A DNA stretch of 58,870 nt from a virus: IMG/VR virus record IMGVR_UViG_3300047564_002916, positions 1-58,870 of that record; one strand, written 5' to 3'. A program made the translations under genes and the position numbers. The notes under the pieces were generated by a model. It was not told where the DNA came from, did not search any database, and saw only the letters and a list, made by a program, of their open reading frames with translations. This document shows positions 50,200 through 56,309 of this stretch, one piece after another (position 1 is the stretch's first letter; every line of letters starts with the position of its first letter).

Positions 50200-50454
50200 A
50201 TGGCATTAGAAGAAGTATCAGTAGTAGATAAGATTGAAGTTCTACTCAACGGATCTATTCAAGTAAGAAGAAGAGATCAAATCCTCAAAGATGGTGTAGA
50301 AGTTGCTGCTACCTATCATCGTCACGTTATCAATCCTGGTGACGACCCAGCAAACGAAGATCCTAGAGTTGCTGCTATCGCTGCTGCTACGTGGACTGAA
50401 GAAGTAATTGCTGCTTACCAAGCATCTCTACCACAACCAGAAGTAACTGAATAA
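50200..50454 (+). CDS. Hypothetical protein downstream of tail fibre (84 aa)
   Basis: The protein begins MALEEVSVVDKIEVLLNGSI and has V-R-R-R-D-Q-I, then A-A-T-Y-H-R-H-V-I-N-P-G. The C-terminus is acidic and helical (W-T-E-E-V-I-A-A-Y-Q). It may be a small virion protein or a fibre chaperone, because fibre genes are often followed by one. That is only contextual. A terminator follows. Confidence 0.6.
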   Translation: MALEEVSVVDKIEVLLNGSIQVRRRDQILKDGVEVAATYHRHVINPGDDPANEDPRVAAIAAATWTEEVIAAYQASLPQPEVTE

Positions 50455-50455
50455 T

Positions 50456-50486
50456 AAAAAAAGGGGGTCGAAAGACCCCCTTTAAT
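50456..50486. terminator. Bidirectional terminator
   Basis: AAAAAAA-GGGGGTC-GAAA-GACCCCC-TTTAATTTT separates the plus-strand fibre unit from the minus-strand 96-aa gene and serves both. Confidence 0.85.
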
Positions 50487-50487
50487 T

Positions 50488-50778
50488 TTATTCGTTTGCT
50501 TTTATAATTTCATTAAGATTAATTTCTTCACATGTTAAATGCTCAGCAAATCCAGGCATATTATTGTATTTGGGATTGCCATGAGAAGTGAAAACATCTC
50601 GTTCGACGTAATTGTTTGTTAAAGGATCTTTATCAAACATTTCAATCTGAATGACATTTGTTCCTCCCATTCTATAAACAATAATTTTCATATCTGTGTC
50701 ATCTATTTCACAGATATTACACCATCCACCACTGTTTCTATATTTAATTTTACAAAAAAGATTTTGAAAAAATTTCAT
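50488..50778 (-). CDS. Hypothetical protein (96 aa)
   Basis: The protein begins MKFFQNLFCKIKYRNSGGWC and has W-C-N-I-C-E-I-D-D-T-D. The C-terminal part includes P-G-F-A-E-H-L-T-C-E-E. I do not recognise a family. It lies directly downstream of hli, so it may be part of the same early operon. Confidence 0.6.
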   Translation of the reverse strand: MKFFQNLFCKIKYRNSGGWCNICEIDDTDMKIIVYRMGGTNVIQIEMFDKDPLTNNYVERDVFTSHGNPKYNNMPGFAEHLTCEEINLNEIIKANE

Positions 50779-50787
50779 AATCCTTTA

Positions 50788-50907
50788 TCACCACACGCCA
50801 GGGATGATCTGCCCAGTGGTCATATAAGTGCCAACAGCAATGACGAAACCGAGCATAGCTAGACGAGCGTTGAGGATCTCTGCCTCAGGTGTAAATCCGA
50901 ATTTCAT
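50788..50907 (-). CDS. hli: High-light-inducible protein, short (39 aa)
   Basis: The short Hli core is clear: F-G-F-T-P-E-A-E-I-L-N-A-R-L-A-M-L-G-F-V, matching the chlorophyll-binding E-x-x-N-x-R-x-A-M-x-G-F motif, then one membrane helix. Hli proteins protect photosystem II under stress and are frequent in cyanophages. A GGAG site precedes the ATG, which overlaps the upstream stop as ATGA. It is below 60 codons and easily missed. Confidence 0.92.
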   Translation of the reverse strand: MKFGFTPEAEILNARLAMLGFVIAVGTYMTTGQIIPGVW

Positions 50908-51101
50908 TTTGTTTCTCCTTTATAAATGTGTTGTTGTTTGAGATCAGGGTTTGGTTCAGAACAAACCACTTGTTTGACAGGTTTAATAACAATAAATTTG
51001 TCATTTTTTAGAGTGCCTGCCACTTTCACTTCAAGTTCTAGATTATTCCAATCTAGACTTTGGAGAGCAACTCCAAGTTGCCCAAGCATTCCAGCACTCA
51101 C
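50904..51101 (-). CDS. Hypothetical protein between hli and petF (65 aa)
   Basis: The protein begins [20 protein letters not shown] and has [16 protein letters not shown], then [12 protein letters not shown]. It overlaps petF by 4 nt upstream and hli by 4 nt downstream (ATGA at both), so the three are translationally coupled. I do not recognise a function. Its linkage suggests a role with photosynthetic electron flow. Confidence 0.65.
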   Translation of the reverse strand: MSAGMLGQLGVALQSLDWNNLELEVKVAGTLKNDKFIVIKPVKQVVCSEPNPDLKQQHIYKGETK

Positions 51102-51391
51102 AGGTTCTCTTCCTGCTCAGTGAGAATCACACAATCGCTGGTAGGGTATGCTACACAAGTCAACACCCAACCATCTTCAAGTTGATCATCATCAAGGAAT
51201 GATTGCTCTTCATTATCTACGGTGCCGCTAATCAGTTTGCCAGCACAAGCAGAACAAGCACCAGCACGGCAAGAGGAAGGAAGATCTACGCCTGCCTCTT
51301 CAGCAGCTTCAAGAATGTATTGATCATCAGGACACTGAATAGTTTGCTCGGTTCCATCAGGGGATTGGAGAGTAACAGAATAGGTAGCCAT
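51098..51391 (-). CDS. petF: [2Fe-2S] plant-type ferredoxin (97 aa)
   Basis: The cluster cysteines C41, C46, C49 and C79 lie in [12 protein letters not shown] and [10 protein letters not shown]. This is a normal plant-type ferredoxin. It can redirect electrons from photosystem I to phage-favoured reductases. A sigma70-type promoter (51455-51483) lies upstream. Confidence 0.95.
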   Translation of the reverse strand: MATYSVTLQSPDGTEQTIQCPDDQYILEAAEEAGVDLPSSCRAGACSACAGKLISGTVDNEEQSFLDDDQLEDGWVLTCVAYPTSDCVILTEQEENL

Positions 51392-51454
51392 TAGTAAGTT
51401 TCAGATAGTTGATTAATGGAATGTGCCAACAAAACGAGGAAGGCAACTGAGGTC

Positions 51455-51483
51455 ATTGTAAACAAAAGTTCAGTCATTGTCAA
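51455..51483 (-). promoter_or_regulatory. Early sigma70-type promoter for petF-hli (TTGACA-17-TACAAT)
   Basis: -35 TTGACA is at 51478-51483 and -10 TACAAT at 51455-51460. They read into petF, the 65-aa gene and the short hli. Confidence 0.7.
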
Positions 51484-51490
51484 TCAATTG

Positions 51491-51700
51491 TCAGAGAATG
51501 CCAAAAAAGAGTTTGCCAGTGGCAACGTAAGACACGATGCCTGCTACGAATCCTAGCATAGCCCAACGTCCGTTGGCAAGCTCAGCACGTTCGTTATGGG
51601 TCATCATGCCATACTTAATGGCATCCTCATCCGAGATATACATCACGGGTTCTTTGGCAAACATGTTTTGCTGCCCACGGTCATTAGTCGTTACGGTCAT
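51491..51700 (-). CDS. hli: High-light-inducible protein (69 aa)
   Basis: The C-terminal half has E-R-A-E-L-A-N-G-R-W-A-M-L-G-F-V-A-G, the Hli chlorophyll-binding motif, and then a membrane helix. The longer N-terminus is typical of stand-alone cyanobacterial Hli proteins. A consensus promoter in a terminator hairpin lies upstream (51727-51763). Confidence 0.95.
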   Translation of the reverse strand: MTVTTNDRGQQNMFAKEPVMYISDEDAIKYGMMTHNERAELANGRWAMLGFVAGIVSYVATGKLFFGIL

Positions 51701-51726
51701 TTCAATTTGTTACGATTTGTTACGAT

Positions 51727-51763
51727 ATTATATAGGAAAAAAGGAGGGGTGTCAACCCCTCCT
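51727..51763 (-). promoter_or_regulatory. Perfect-consensus early promoter inside a terminator hairpin
   Basis: AGGAGGGG-TTGACA-CCCCTCCT followed by T-run is a terminator just after the porin gene (stem 51742-51763). Its loop is the -35 (51750-51755) and 17 bp later is -10 TATAAT (51727-51732). Both hexamers are perfect sigma70 consensus. It drives hli. Confidence 0.88.
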
Positions 51764-51772
51764 GTCAGAAAA

Positions 51773-53254
51773 TCAGAACGTAAACTTGGTTTGGATTACG
51801 CCACCCCAGTTAGAGGAAGCACCTTGGAATGCTTGATTGTTAGCAACATAGATTACAGCAGGAGTAATGCTGATGTTGTCACTCACACGATACTTGTAGA
51901 AGATCTCAAGCAAACCAGCCTTATCACTAAGACCAGAAGCATTGCCAGGTTGTCCATAAGCAATACCAGCACCATTGCCCCTACCAAATACATCGCTCCA
52001 CTGAAGACCAGCAAACCATGTAGAAGTGTTGGTAGCACCGTTAGGAGTAGAAGGACCACTTACAGTGTTCCAACCATAACCACCACTCACAGAAGGAACG
52101 ATACCAGAAGTCTTGGGTTGCCAGTAAGCGTTGATGGCATAACCATTAGATGCTTGATTGGCAGCAAGAGCACCAGAAGCACCCAGAACACCGTTGTAAG
52201 TACGAACACGAGTGCCTTGAGTACCATAACGATAACCAAAGGCAGCACCCCACTGAGGAGCACGATAACCGATCTGAGCAAGAGTGTTCAGAGCACCTGC
52301 TGAGTTGAATACGCCAGTATCACTATTGTCACCTTGTTGAGCAACATAGTTCAGACCAGCAACAAATCCACCTTTCTTGCCAGGTTGAACATACTGAACA
52401 CCAAAACCAGAACCAGTTGCCTTGTTATATACACCAGGAACGCCAGCAGTGGTAAAGAAGTCAAGGATTTCAGAACGATATGCCGTAGGAACCCATGCCA
52501 TCTCAGTGTTACGAACCAGAGCACCAGCGGTAAGAGTCATACCTTTGGTGAGAGCAGGGAAACTATAATAGAGACGATCAATCTGAACCGAGTTCTCATA
52601 AGTTTCCGCTTTATCCAGCTTCAGAACAGACGAGGAAGAACCAAAAGGTTGTGCTGAGAAGTTGCCCGAACGAAGACGGGTACGAAGCAGATCCTTACCA
52701 GTGAACGATGTATCAAAGTTCAGACGAAGATCGTAGTTGAAAGTAGTGTTTCCAACATTAGCACCAGCAGTAGTTTTGGCACCAGGAACACCACCAAGAA
52801 TGAAGTTTACTTCACCCTTCAGTTTGGTTGTGGTTGAGAACTGAGTTGCTTCAAGTTCACCAACCTTTGCTTCAAGACCATCTACACGACCACGAAGAAC
52901 AGCAAGTTCCTGAGCAAATTCTGCTTGGAGTTTACGAAGTTCATCGGTAACTTCAGTTACACGATCCAGGCAAGCATTCAACAATGCTGCTGCTTCATAA
53001 CGGGTCATTGCCTTGCCGCCACCATAGGTGCCGTTAGGATAACCAGCAACACAACCATAACGCTCAACTAGATTGTTGAGTGCCTGATATGCCCAGTCAG
53101 TAGGTTGAACATCAGAAAATTGAGTGATAGAAGTGACCTGTTCTGCCGAAGCATACTTATTAACCTCACTCATATTTACTTCAAAAGCTGATACAGGAGA
53201 AACCACCGAAGTAGTAACTACAGCACCAGCAGCAATAAATGAACGAATCATCAT
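51773..53254 (-). CDS. SomA/OprB-type outer membrane porin with SLH domain (493 aa)
   Basis: A signal peptide (about residues 1-23, ending S-P-V-S-A) is followed by an SLH domain (Q-F-S-D-V-Q-P-T-D-W-A-Y-Q-A-L, G-Y-P-N-G-T-Y-G-G-G-K-A-M-T-R-Y-E-A-A-A-L-L) and a coiled coil (residues about 103-135, L-R-K-L-Q-A-E-F). The rest is a beta-barrel ending in F-T-F. This is the architecture of cyanobacterial major outer membrane porins. A phage could use it to alter host uptake or block superinfection, but neither is known. A late-like AATAAATA lies 28 nt upstream and a promoter-terminator follows. Confidence 0.88.
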   Translation of the reverse strand: MMIRSFIAAGAVVTTSVVSPVSAFEVNMSEVNKYASAEQVTSITQFSDVQPTDWAYQALNNLVERYGCVAGYPNGTYGGGKAMTRYEAAALLNACLDRVTEVTDELRKLQAEFAQELAVLRGRVDGLEAKVGELEATQFSTTTKLKGEVNFILGGVPGAKTTAGANVGNTTFNYDLRLNFDTSFTGKDLLRTRLRSGNFSAQPFGSSSSVLKLDKAETYENSVQIDRLYYSFPALTKGMTLTAGALVRNTEMAWVPTAYRSEILDFFTTAGVPGVYNKATGSGFGVQYVQPGKKGGFVAGLNYVAQQGDNSDTGVFNSAGALNTLAQIGYRAPQWGAAFGYRYGTQGTRVRTYNGVLGASGALAANQASNGYAINAYWQPKTSGIVPSVSGGYGWNTVSGPSTPNGATNTSTWFAGLQWSDVFGRGNGAGIAYGQPGNASGLSDKAGLLEIFYKYRVSDNISITPAVIYVANNQAFQGASSNWGGVIQTKFTF

Positions 53255-53281
53255 AGTATTATTTAAATTAACTACAAGGTT

Positions 53282-53289
53282 TATTTATT
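53282..53289 (-). promoter_or_regulatory. Late-promoter-like AATAAATA for the porin
   Basis: The motif lies about 28 nt before the porin ATG and 35 nt after tRNA-Gly, with a weak hairpin (AAAGTT-GTAA-AACTTT) between. Confidence 0.5.
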
Positions 53290-53323
53290 CCCTATTTGTA
53301 AAGTTTTACAACTTTAAAGGGAA

Positions 53324-53395
53324 AGCGGGGTATCGGAATCGAACCGACGACATCTAACTTGGAAGGATAGCGTTCTACCGCTGAACTAACCCCGC
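53324..53395 (-). tRNA. tRNA-Gly (UCC)
   Basis: Acceptor GCGGGGT pairs with ACCCCGC. The anticodon loop CTTCCAA gives TCC. The T arm contains GGTTCGATTCC. The discriminator is T, as expected for Gly. The anticodon stem has one T-T mismatch. Confidence 0.9.
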
Positions 53396-53409
53396 AAAAA
53401 AGTGGGTAA

Positions 53410-53853
53410 TTAAATTACCCGATCAAATTCAAATAATCCAGAATCTTTTCCCCAAACAAGTTTGCCACTTTCATCATAGCCAGCGTCTCTAGAAAAACAT
53501 TTTTCTCGGTTGAATTTAAATTCACTTTCGATTCTAATATCTTTTACGATACACTCACCACAGGTTTTAGCAACCCAGAAAGCACCATTCCAATAAATGT
53601 TATGGTCACAAGTTGGGTTCCAGTCCATATCGAAACTCCGAAGAAGAACTTCTTCATCTGTAATCATTTCATAAGTATGATATGATTGTCGATATGGATC
53701 TGTTTTAGGATAATCGTATTCATAAAAGCTTTGAGATTGTAATTTGTTTTCACCCAAATCTTTCCAAACTAAACGTATCATAGCATAATTGCATGGATAC
53801 ATAAAAGCTTGGTTTTTATTAGAATACTCGCCTACAATTTCTTTAAACTCCAT
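53410..53853 (-). CDS. CpeT-like protein, copy 2 (147 aa)
   Basis: The CpeT pattern is present but divergent: F-K-E-I-V-G-E-Y-S-N-K-N-Q-A-F-M-Y-P, then K-T-D-P-Y-R-Q-S-Y, W-N-P-T-C-D-H, K-T-C-G-E-C and C-F-S-R-D-A-G-Y...W-G-K-D-S-G-L-F-E-F. It shares little sequence with copy 1. ATG 53853 with a GGAGG site 10 nt before is the start. The longer frame runs through a structured leader and is not likely coding. Its substrate may differ from that of copy 1. Confidence 0.75.
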   Translation of the reverse strand: MEFKEIVGEYSNKNQAFMYPCNYAMIRLVWKDLGENKLQSQSFYEYDYPKTDPYRQSYHTYEMITDEEVLLRSFDMDWNPTCDHNIYWNGAFWVAKTCGECIVKDIRIESEFKFNREKCFSRDAGYDESGKLVWGKDSGLFEFDRVI

Positions 53854-53861
53854 AAACACAT

Positions 53862-53985
53862 TACCTCCAGGCTCGCCACCTGCCCTTTGACCAGAGGCAG
53901 GAAACTGGGCGGGAGAGAGTCCCATCCGCACCACCAATTTTTTAGAGAAATTGGAAACTCATCGAGGGGGTTCCCGACCAGTGCT
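53862..53985 (-). ncRNA. Structured leader RNA before cpeT-like copy 2 (candidate cis-regulatory RNA)
   Basis: In RNA order: GCAC...GTGC outer pairing, GGGAAC with GTTTCC around CTC-GAT-GAG, CCAATTT-CTCTAA-AAATTGG (7-bp stem), GGGACTCTCTCCC and CGCC/GGCG around CTGCC/GGCAG. The last stem ends at the GGAGG ribosome-binding site of the gene. It could control translation. I cannot assign it to a known family. The manA and wcaG motifs of marine cyanophages should be compared. Confidence 0.5.
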
Positions 53986-53986
53986 G

Positions 53987-54187
53987 TTATAGTCCATCCG
54001 TGACTGTTTGAAGAATTAGATCTTCATACGCTGCTTCCACAGCATCGTCAAAGTCCTCGTAAGGACCGTGATTGACATCATTATACACGTAGTAGAATTT
54101 TTTGTCAATCATTTTTACGCTGTAATACGTGATCACTTTGTCATCATTGTCGAGTTCTTCGACAAATCTCATGTTAGTTTCAAGCAT
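53987..54187 (-). CDS. Hypothetical protein (66 aa)
   Basis: The protein has M-L-E-T-N-M-R-F-V-E-E-L-D-N, Y-Y-S-V-K-M-I-D-K-K-F-Y-Y-V-Y and an acidic C-terminal helix (Y-E-D-F-D-D-A-V-E-A-A-Y-E-D-L). ATG 54187 is chosen, and GTG 54211 is in frame upstream. I do not recognise a family. Confidence 0.6.
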   Translation of the reverse strand: MLETNMRFVEELDNDDKVITYYSVKMIDKKFYYVYNDVNHGPYEDFDDAVEAAYEDLILQTVTDGL

Positions 54188-54227
54188 AGCATTTAGGGTA
54201 ATTGGCTCCACCAGAGTAAGTTAAGGT

Positions 54228-54467
54228 CTAACCCAGACCATTAAACGAAATAACATCATCACTCATAGAACCACCATAATAACTAGTGGGGATATTATTC
54301 CCGATACAAAATACATTTTTATTTGTTTCAGTAATTTGTATACTTACAAGTTTATTATAAGAATCAAACAAATCACTGATAGCAGTTTCATTTTTATCTT
54401 GAAGTGCTGTAATAAGTGCTTTGCTTACAGCATCTTTTGCTGTTTCAATCTGTGATTTCAGGGACAT
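54228..54467 (-). CDS. Conserved cyanophage hypothetical protein (79 aa)
   Basis: The N-terminal helix is MSLKSQIETAKDAVSKALI, followed by D-L-F-D-S-Y-N-K-L and a C-terminal stretch with polar residues and Gly (G-G-S-M-S-D-D-V-I-S-F-N-G-L-G). A GAGGA site precedes ATG 54467. It overlaps the Phd-like gene by 23 nt. A longer frame from 54515 is less likely. Function unknown. Confidence 0.65.
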   Translation of the reverse strand: MSLKSQIETAKDAVSKALITALQDKNETAISDLFDSYNKLVSIQITETNKNVFCIGNNIPTSYYGGSMSDDVISFNGLG

Positions 54468-54639
54468 AATTTTCCTCAATAACATTATCGAAAAGATCTT
54501 TAAGATCATCACCAACTGGTGTCATTACAACACCTTTACCATCAGGTAGTCGGATCAAAAATAATTCTTGGTTTTTTTCAACCCGATCCATATAAGCATC
54601 GAAGTTGTCTTCAAACTCTTGTTGGGTGATTTCAATCAT
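54445..54639 (-). CDS. Phd/YefM-like small protein (64 aa)
   Basis: The N-terminal 50 residues (M-I-E-I-T-Q-Q-E-F-E-D-N-F-D-A-Y-M-D-R-V-E, then L-F-L-I-R-L-P-D-G-K-G-V-V-M-T-P) follow the antitoxin Phd/YefM pattern: a short strand, a helix with F-x-x-x-x-D, then strands with P. No recognisable toxin follows. Its role may be DNA binding or autoregulation. The match is by eye and weak. Confidence 0.55.
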   Translation of the reverse strand: MIEITQQEFEDNFDAYMDRVEKNQELFLIRLPDGKGVVMTPVGDDLKDLFDNVIEENYVPEITD

Positions 54640-54657
54640 AGTTTGTCATGTAGACAA

Positions 54658-54732
54658 TCGGGGTGATAGGACTCGAACCTACGACTTCCGCTTCCCAAAA
54701 GCGGCGCTCTAGCCAAACTGAGCTACACCCCG
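54658..54732 (-). tRNA. tRNA-Pro (UGG)
   Basis: Acceptor CGGGGTG pairs perfectly with CACCCCG. The anticodon stem-loop CCGCT-TTTGGGA-AGCGG gives TGG. The T stem (GTAGG with CCTAT) includes one G-T wobble. The discriminator is A. The first 10 nt overlap the end of the 40-aa ORF upstream, whose TAG stop is tRNA positions 8-10. Confidence 0.93.
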
Positions 54733-54845
54733 TTGGTTTTCCGATGTATGATCATGATACCACAGATCGGAGGAATAATCAAGAGAGAACCCATTAGAGA
54801 AACTAATAATGGATTCTCCATAATCGAAACAATTAAATGTCTCAT
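54723..54845 (-). CDS. Small membrane protein ending inside tRNA-Pro (40 aa)
   Basis: The ORF begins MRHLIVSIMENPLLVSLMGS and has one membrane segment (S-L-M-G-S-L-L-I-I-P-P-I-C-G-I-M-I-I). Its ATG overlaps the stop of the zinc-ribbon gene (ATGA). Its stop TAG lies in tRNA-Pro. It is too short for standard calls but has coupled start and clean membrane segment. Function unknown. Confidence 0.55.
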   Translation of the reverse strand: MRHLIVSIMENPLLVSLMGSLLIIPPICGIMIIHRKTNGV

Positions 54846-55096
54846 CTTACTTCATAATCTAATTTACGAACTTTACGCTGCTTCCTTTGCTCCTGAAACT
54901 CCAGATCCTGTCTCGTCAAGATCGATTGATCCTGACGCTTGGACTTGGCCCCCGAGATTATTTCTACAAGGGTAAGATCCAAGGCGCTGATATTCCCACC
55001 ACGGATGCTGGTAAGGTTGGGACACTGACAGCATCTGAGTTGTGACGGGTGCTCCTCTAATACTTTCCCGCAATTTTTGCATCTGATTATTAACAT
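54842..55096 (-). CDS. Zinc-ribbon protein (84 aa)
   Basis: C-K-N-C near residue 6 and C-C-Q-C near 22 form a C4 zinc ribbon, then I-S-A-L-D-L and a basic C-terminal half (K-R-Q-D-Q-S-I, Q-E-Q-R-K-Q-R-K-V-R-K-L-D). Similar small ribbons are common in cyanophages with no known role. The 5' part is overlapped in another frame by the 107-aa ORF. Confidence 0.7.
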   Translation of the reverse strand: MLIIRCKNCGKVLEEHPSQLRCCQCPNLTSIRGGNISALDLTLVEIISGAKSKRQDQSILTRQDLEFQEQRKQRKVRKLDYEVR

Positions 55097-55196
55097 CTCT
55101 AAGCATTCCTTTTATCGCTTCAAGTTCTTCATGAATATCTTGATGATGAAACCTAAGTGGTTTCTGAATCAACTCATTAAACTTTTTCTTTTTCAT
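54873..55196 (-). CDS. Hypothetical protein overlapping the zinc-ribbon gene (107 aa)
   Basis: The first 35 residues (MKKKKFNELIQKPLRFHHQD, then a helix I-H-E-E-L-E-A-I-K-G-M-L-R-D-V) look like a real small protein. From residue 34 on it shares 224 nt with the zinc-ribbon gene in another frame, and that part is Gly/Ser/Gln-rich. Either it is a true overprinted gene or the real protein is shorter and the tail is fortuitous. tRNA-Val lies 19 bp upstream. Confidence 0.45.
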   Translation of the reverse strand: MKKKKFNELIQKPLRFHHQDIHEELEAIKGMLRDVNNQMQKLRESIRGAPVTTQMLSVSQPYQHPWWEYQRLGSYPCRNNLGGQVQASGSIDLDETGSGVSGAKEAA

Positions 55197-55214
55197 GATT
55201 ATTTATGAGTGTAA

Positions 55215-55286
55215 TGGGCGATACTGGATTCGAACCAGTGACCATCTCCGTGTAAAGGAGGCACTCTACCGCTGAGTTAATCGCCC
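55215..55286 (-). tRNA. tRNA-Val (UAC)
   Basis: Acceptor GGGCGAT pairs with ATCGCCC. The anticodon loop TTTACAC gives TAC. The T arm is ACTGG-TTCGAAT-CCAGT. The discriminator is A. The anticodon stem has one mismatch at its outer pair. Confidence 0.93.
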
Positions 55287-55290
55287 TAGG

Positions 55291-55364
55291 CGCTTCAGGT
55301 TGGATTCGAACCAACGACTCACGCTTTAGAAGAGCGTTACTCTATTCCACTGAGTTACTGAAGC
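55291..55364 (-). tRNA. tRNA-Arg (UCU)
   Basis: Acceptor GCTTCAG pairs perfectly with CTGAAGC. The anticodon stem-loop ACGCT-CTTCTAA-AGCGT gives TCT, and the T arm is GTTGG-TTCGAAT-CCAAC. The discriminator is G. It is 4 nt upstream of tRNA-Val, so the two are cotranscribed. Confidence 0.93.
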
Positions 55365-55370
55365 ATGTTT

Positions 55371-55772
55371 TTATTTTACCACACTTGATGGGCAGTTGTC
55401 AACCCATGGGGAACACAACCTCATTTCTCCACCCAGTGCTTGACACTCATCAGTATAGCACACAGAGGTGTCAACTGGTTTTTCTGAGTATCTTGGTGAC
55501 GGCATCCTAACAGTTCCGTCGTCTCCTGTCAAGCGTTCATACTCGGCAATTGCTTTATCAACATCACGCTTAACTCTATTATCTAAAAGTTTAGGATCTT
55601 TGATAATGTATTCATTCAATTCTGTATTCGGAAAATACTTTCTTTGAATTTCATCAATCAGGTCATAAAGATGTTTCTCATCAATACCTGTACATTCTGA
55701 AAAAGATGCTACGATTGTTGTTAACGTAATGCCTATAATGGCAAACCTAATTGTTTTTTGTTTGAGGTTCAT
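55371..55772 (-). CDS. Secreted hypothetical protein (133 aa)
   Basis: A signal peptide (M-N-L-K-Q-K-T-I-R-F-A-I-I-G-I-T-L-T-T-I-V-A-S-F-S) is followed by a helical domain and four cysteines in C-Y-T-D-E-C and L-C-S-P-W-V-D-N-C, likely two disulfides. It is next to the RlpA-like gene and may act in the envelope. A GATAAATA motif and terminator hairpin lie just upstream of the ATG. Confidence 0.65.
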   Translation of the reverse strand: MNLKQKTIRFAIIGITLTTIVASFSECTGIDEKHLYDLIDEIQRKYFPNTELNEYIIKDPKLLDNRVKRDVDKAIAEYERLTGDDGTVRMPSPRYSEKPVDTSVCYTDECQALGGEMRLCSPWVDNCPSSVVK

Positions 55773-55807
55773 AAAAAAGGGGAGTGTGGCACTCCCCAGT
55801 ATTTATC
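55773..55807 (-). terminator. Terminator with late-promoter-like GATAAATA at its edge
   Basis: GGGGAGTG-CCA-CACTCCCC-TTTTTT ends the RlpA transcript directly before the next ATG. GATAAATA (55800-55807) lies just before the stem, so a late transcript would start inside the hairpin. Confidence 0.7.
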
Positions 55808-55809
55808 TA

Positions 55810-56172
55810 TTACATACGAGAGTAACAGACACGAACAACCCCTGATCCTGGAGAAGCGATTTTAGTAAACGCTCCATAAGATAGATCAAGAGATCGTCCA
55901 CCCACAAATGGTCCACGATCATTCACACGAACAATGACAGATTTGCCATTCGATTGGTTAGTCACCCGCAACCTAGTTCCGAAAGGAAGGCTTCTGTGTG
56001 CTGTTGAATGACCGTAAGCATTATATCTTTCTCCGTTAGCGGTGGTTAAACCGTGATATCCATCACCGACTCCATAATGTGAGGCGAGGGAACATCCGCT
56101 CGCTGCCTTTGCTTGAAGGGGTGCCAGTCCTACAGTGGCAATGGCTAGAATTGAAAGTGTTTTAAAAAGCAT
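55810..56172 (-). CDS. RlpA-like double-psi beta-barrel protein (120 aa)
   Basis: A signal peptide ends A-K-A-A near residue 24. The RlpA/DPBB block follows: A-S-H-Y-G-V-G, T-A-N-G-E-R-Y, H-R-S-L-P-F-G-T-R-L-R-V-T-N, V-R-V-N-D-R-G-P-F and R-S-L-D-L-S-Y-G-A. Cellular RlpA cleaves denuded glycan strands at the septum. Here it may aid envelope remodelling or lysis. It has a sigma70-type promoter and a structured leader upstream. Confidence 0.85.
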   Translation of the reverse strand: MLFKTLSILAIATVGLAPLQAKAASGCSLASHYGVGDGYHGLTTANGERYNAYGHSTAHRSLPFGTRLRVTNQSNGKSVIVRVNDRGPFVGGRSLDLSYGAFTKIASPGSGVVRVCYSRM

Positions 56173-56200
56173 TTAGTTAAATAGAATTCTACATCCGTAT

Positions 56201-56239
56201 AGAAAGGGGGTACACCCAACCTCTCGGAGGGCACTTTCC
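56201..56239 (-). promoter_or_regulatory. Possible three-way-junction leader of the RlpA-like gene
   Basis: In RNA order GAAAG pairs with CTTTC and encloses CCTC-CGA-GAGG and GGGT-GT-ACCC. A further hairpin (TTTACA with TGTAAA) lies nearer the promoter. Fold inferred by eye only. Confidence 0.35.
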
Positions 56240-56309
56240 ACGGCTCTAATTGTCACTCACGTTGTCATGATATGAGCTTTACAATTATTACAAACTGTAA
56301 AGCACTCAT

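Noticed and set aside
51391-51477. 28-aa hydrophobic ORF (MTELLFTMTSVAFLVLLAHS...) directly before petF with TAATG overlap
   Set aside because: Its start coincides with the petF promoter (-35 at 51478, -10 at 51455), so the main transcript would begin inside it, and there is no ribosome-binding site. It could only be read from upstream hli read-through.
53854-53937. 28-residue N-terminal extension of CpeT-like copy 2
   Set aside because: The stretch is a structured RNA leader and has composition unlike the family. A good SD and ATG lie at 53853.
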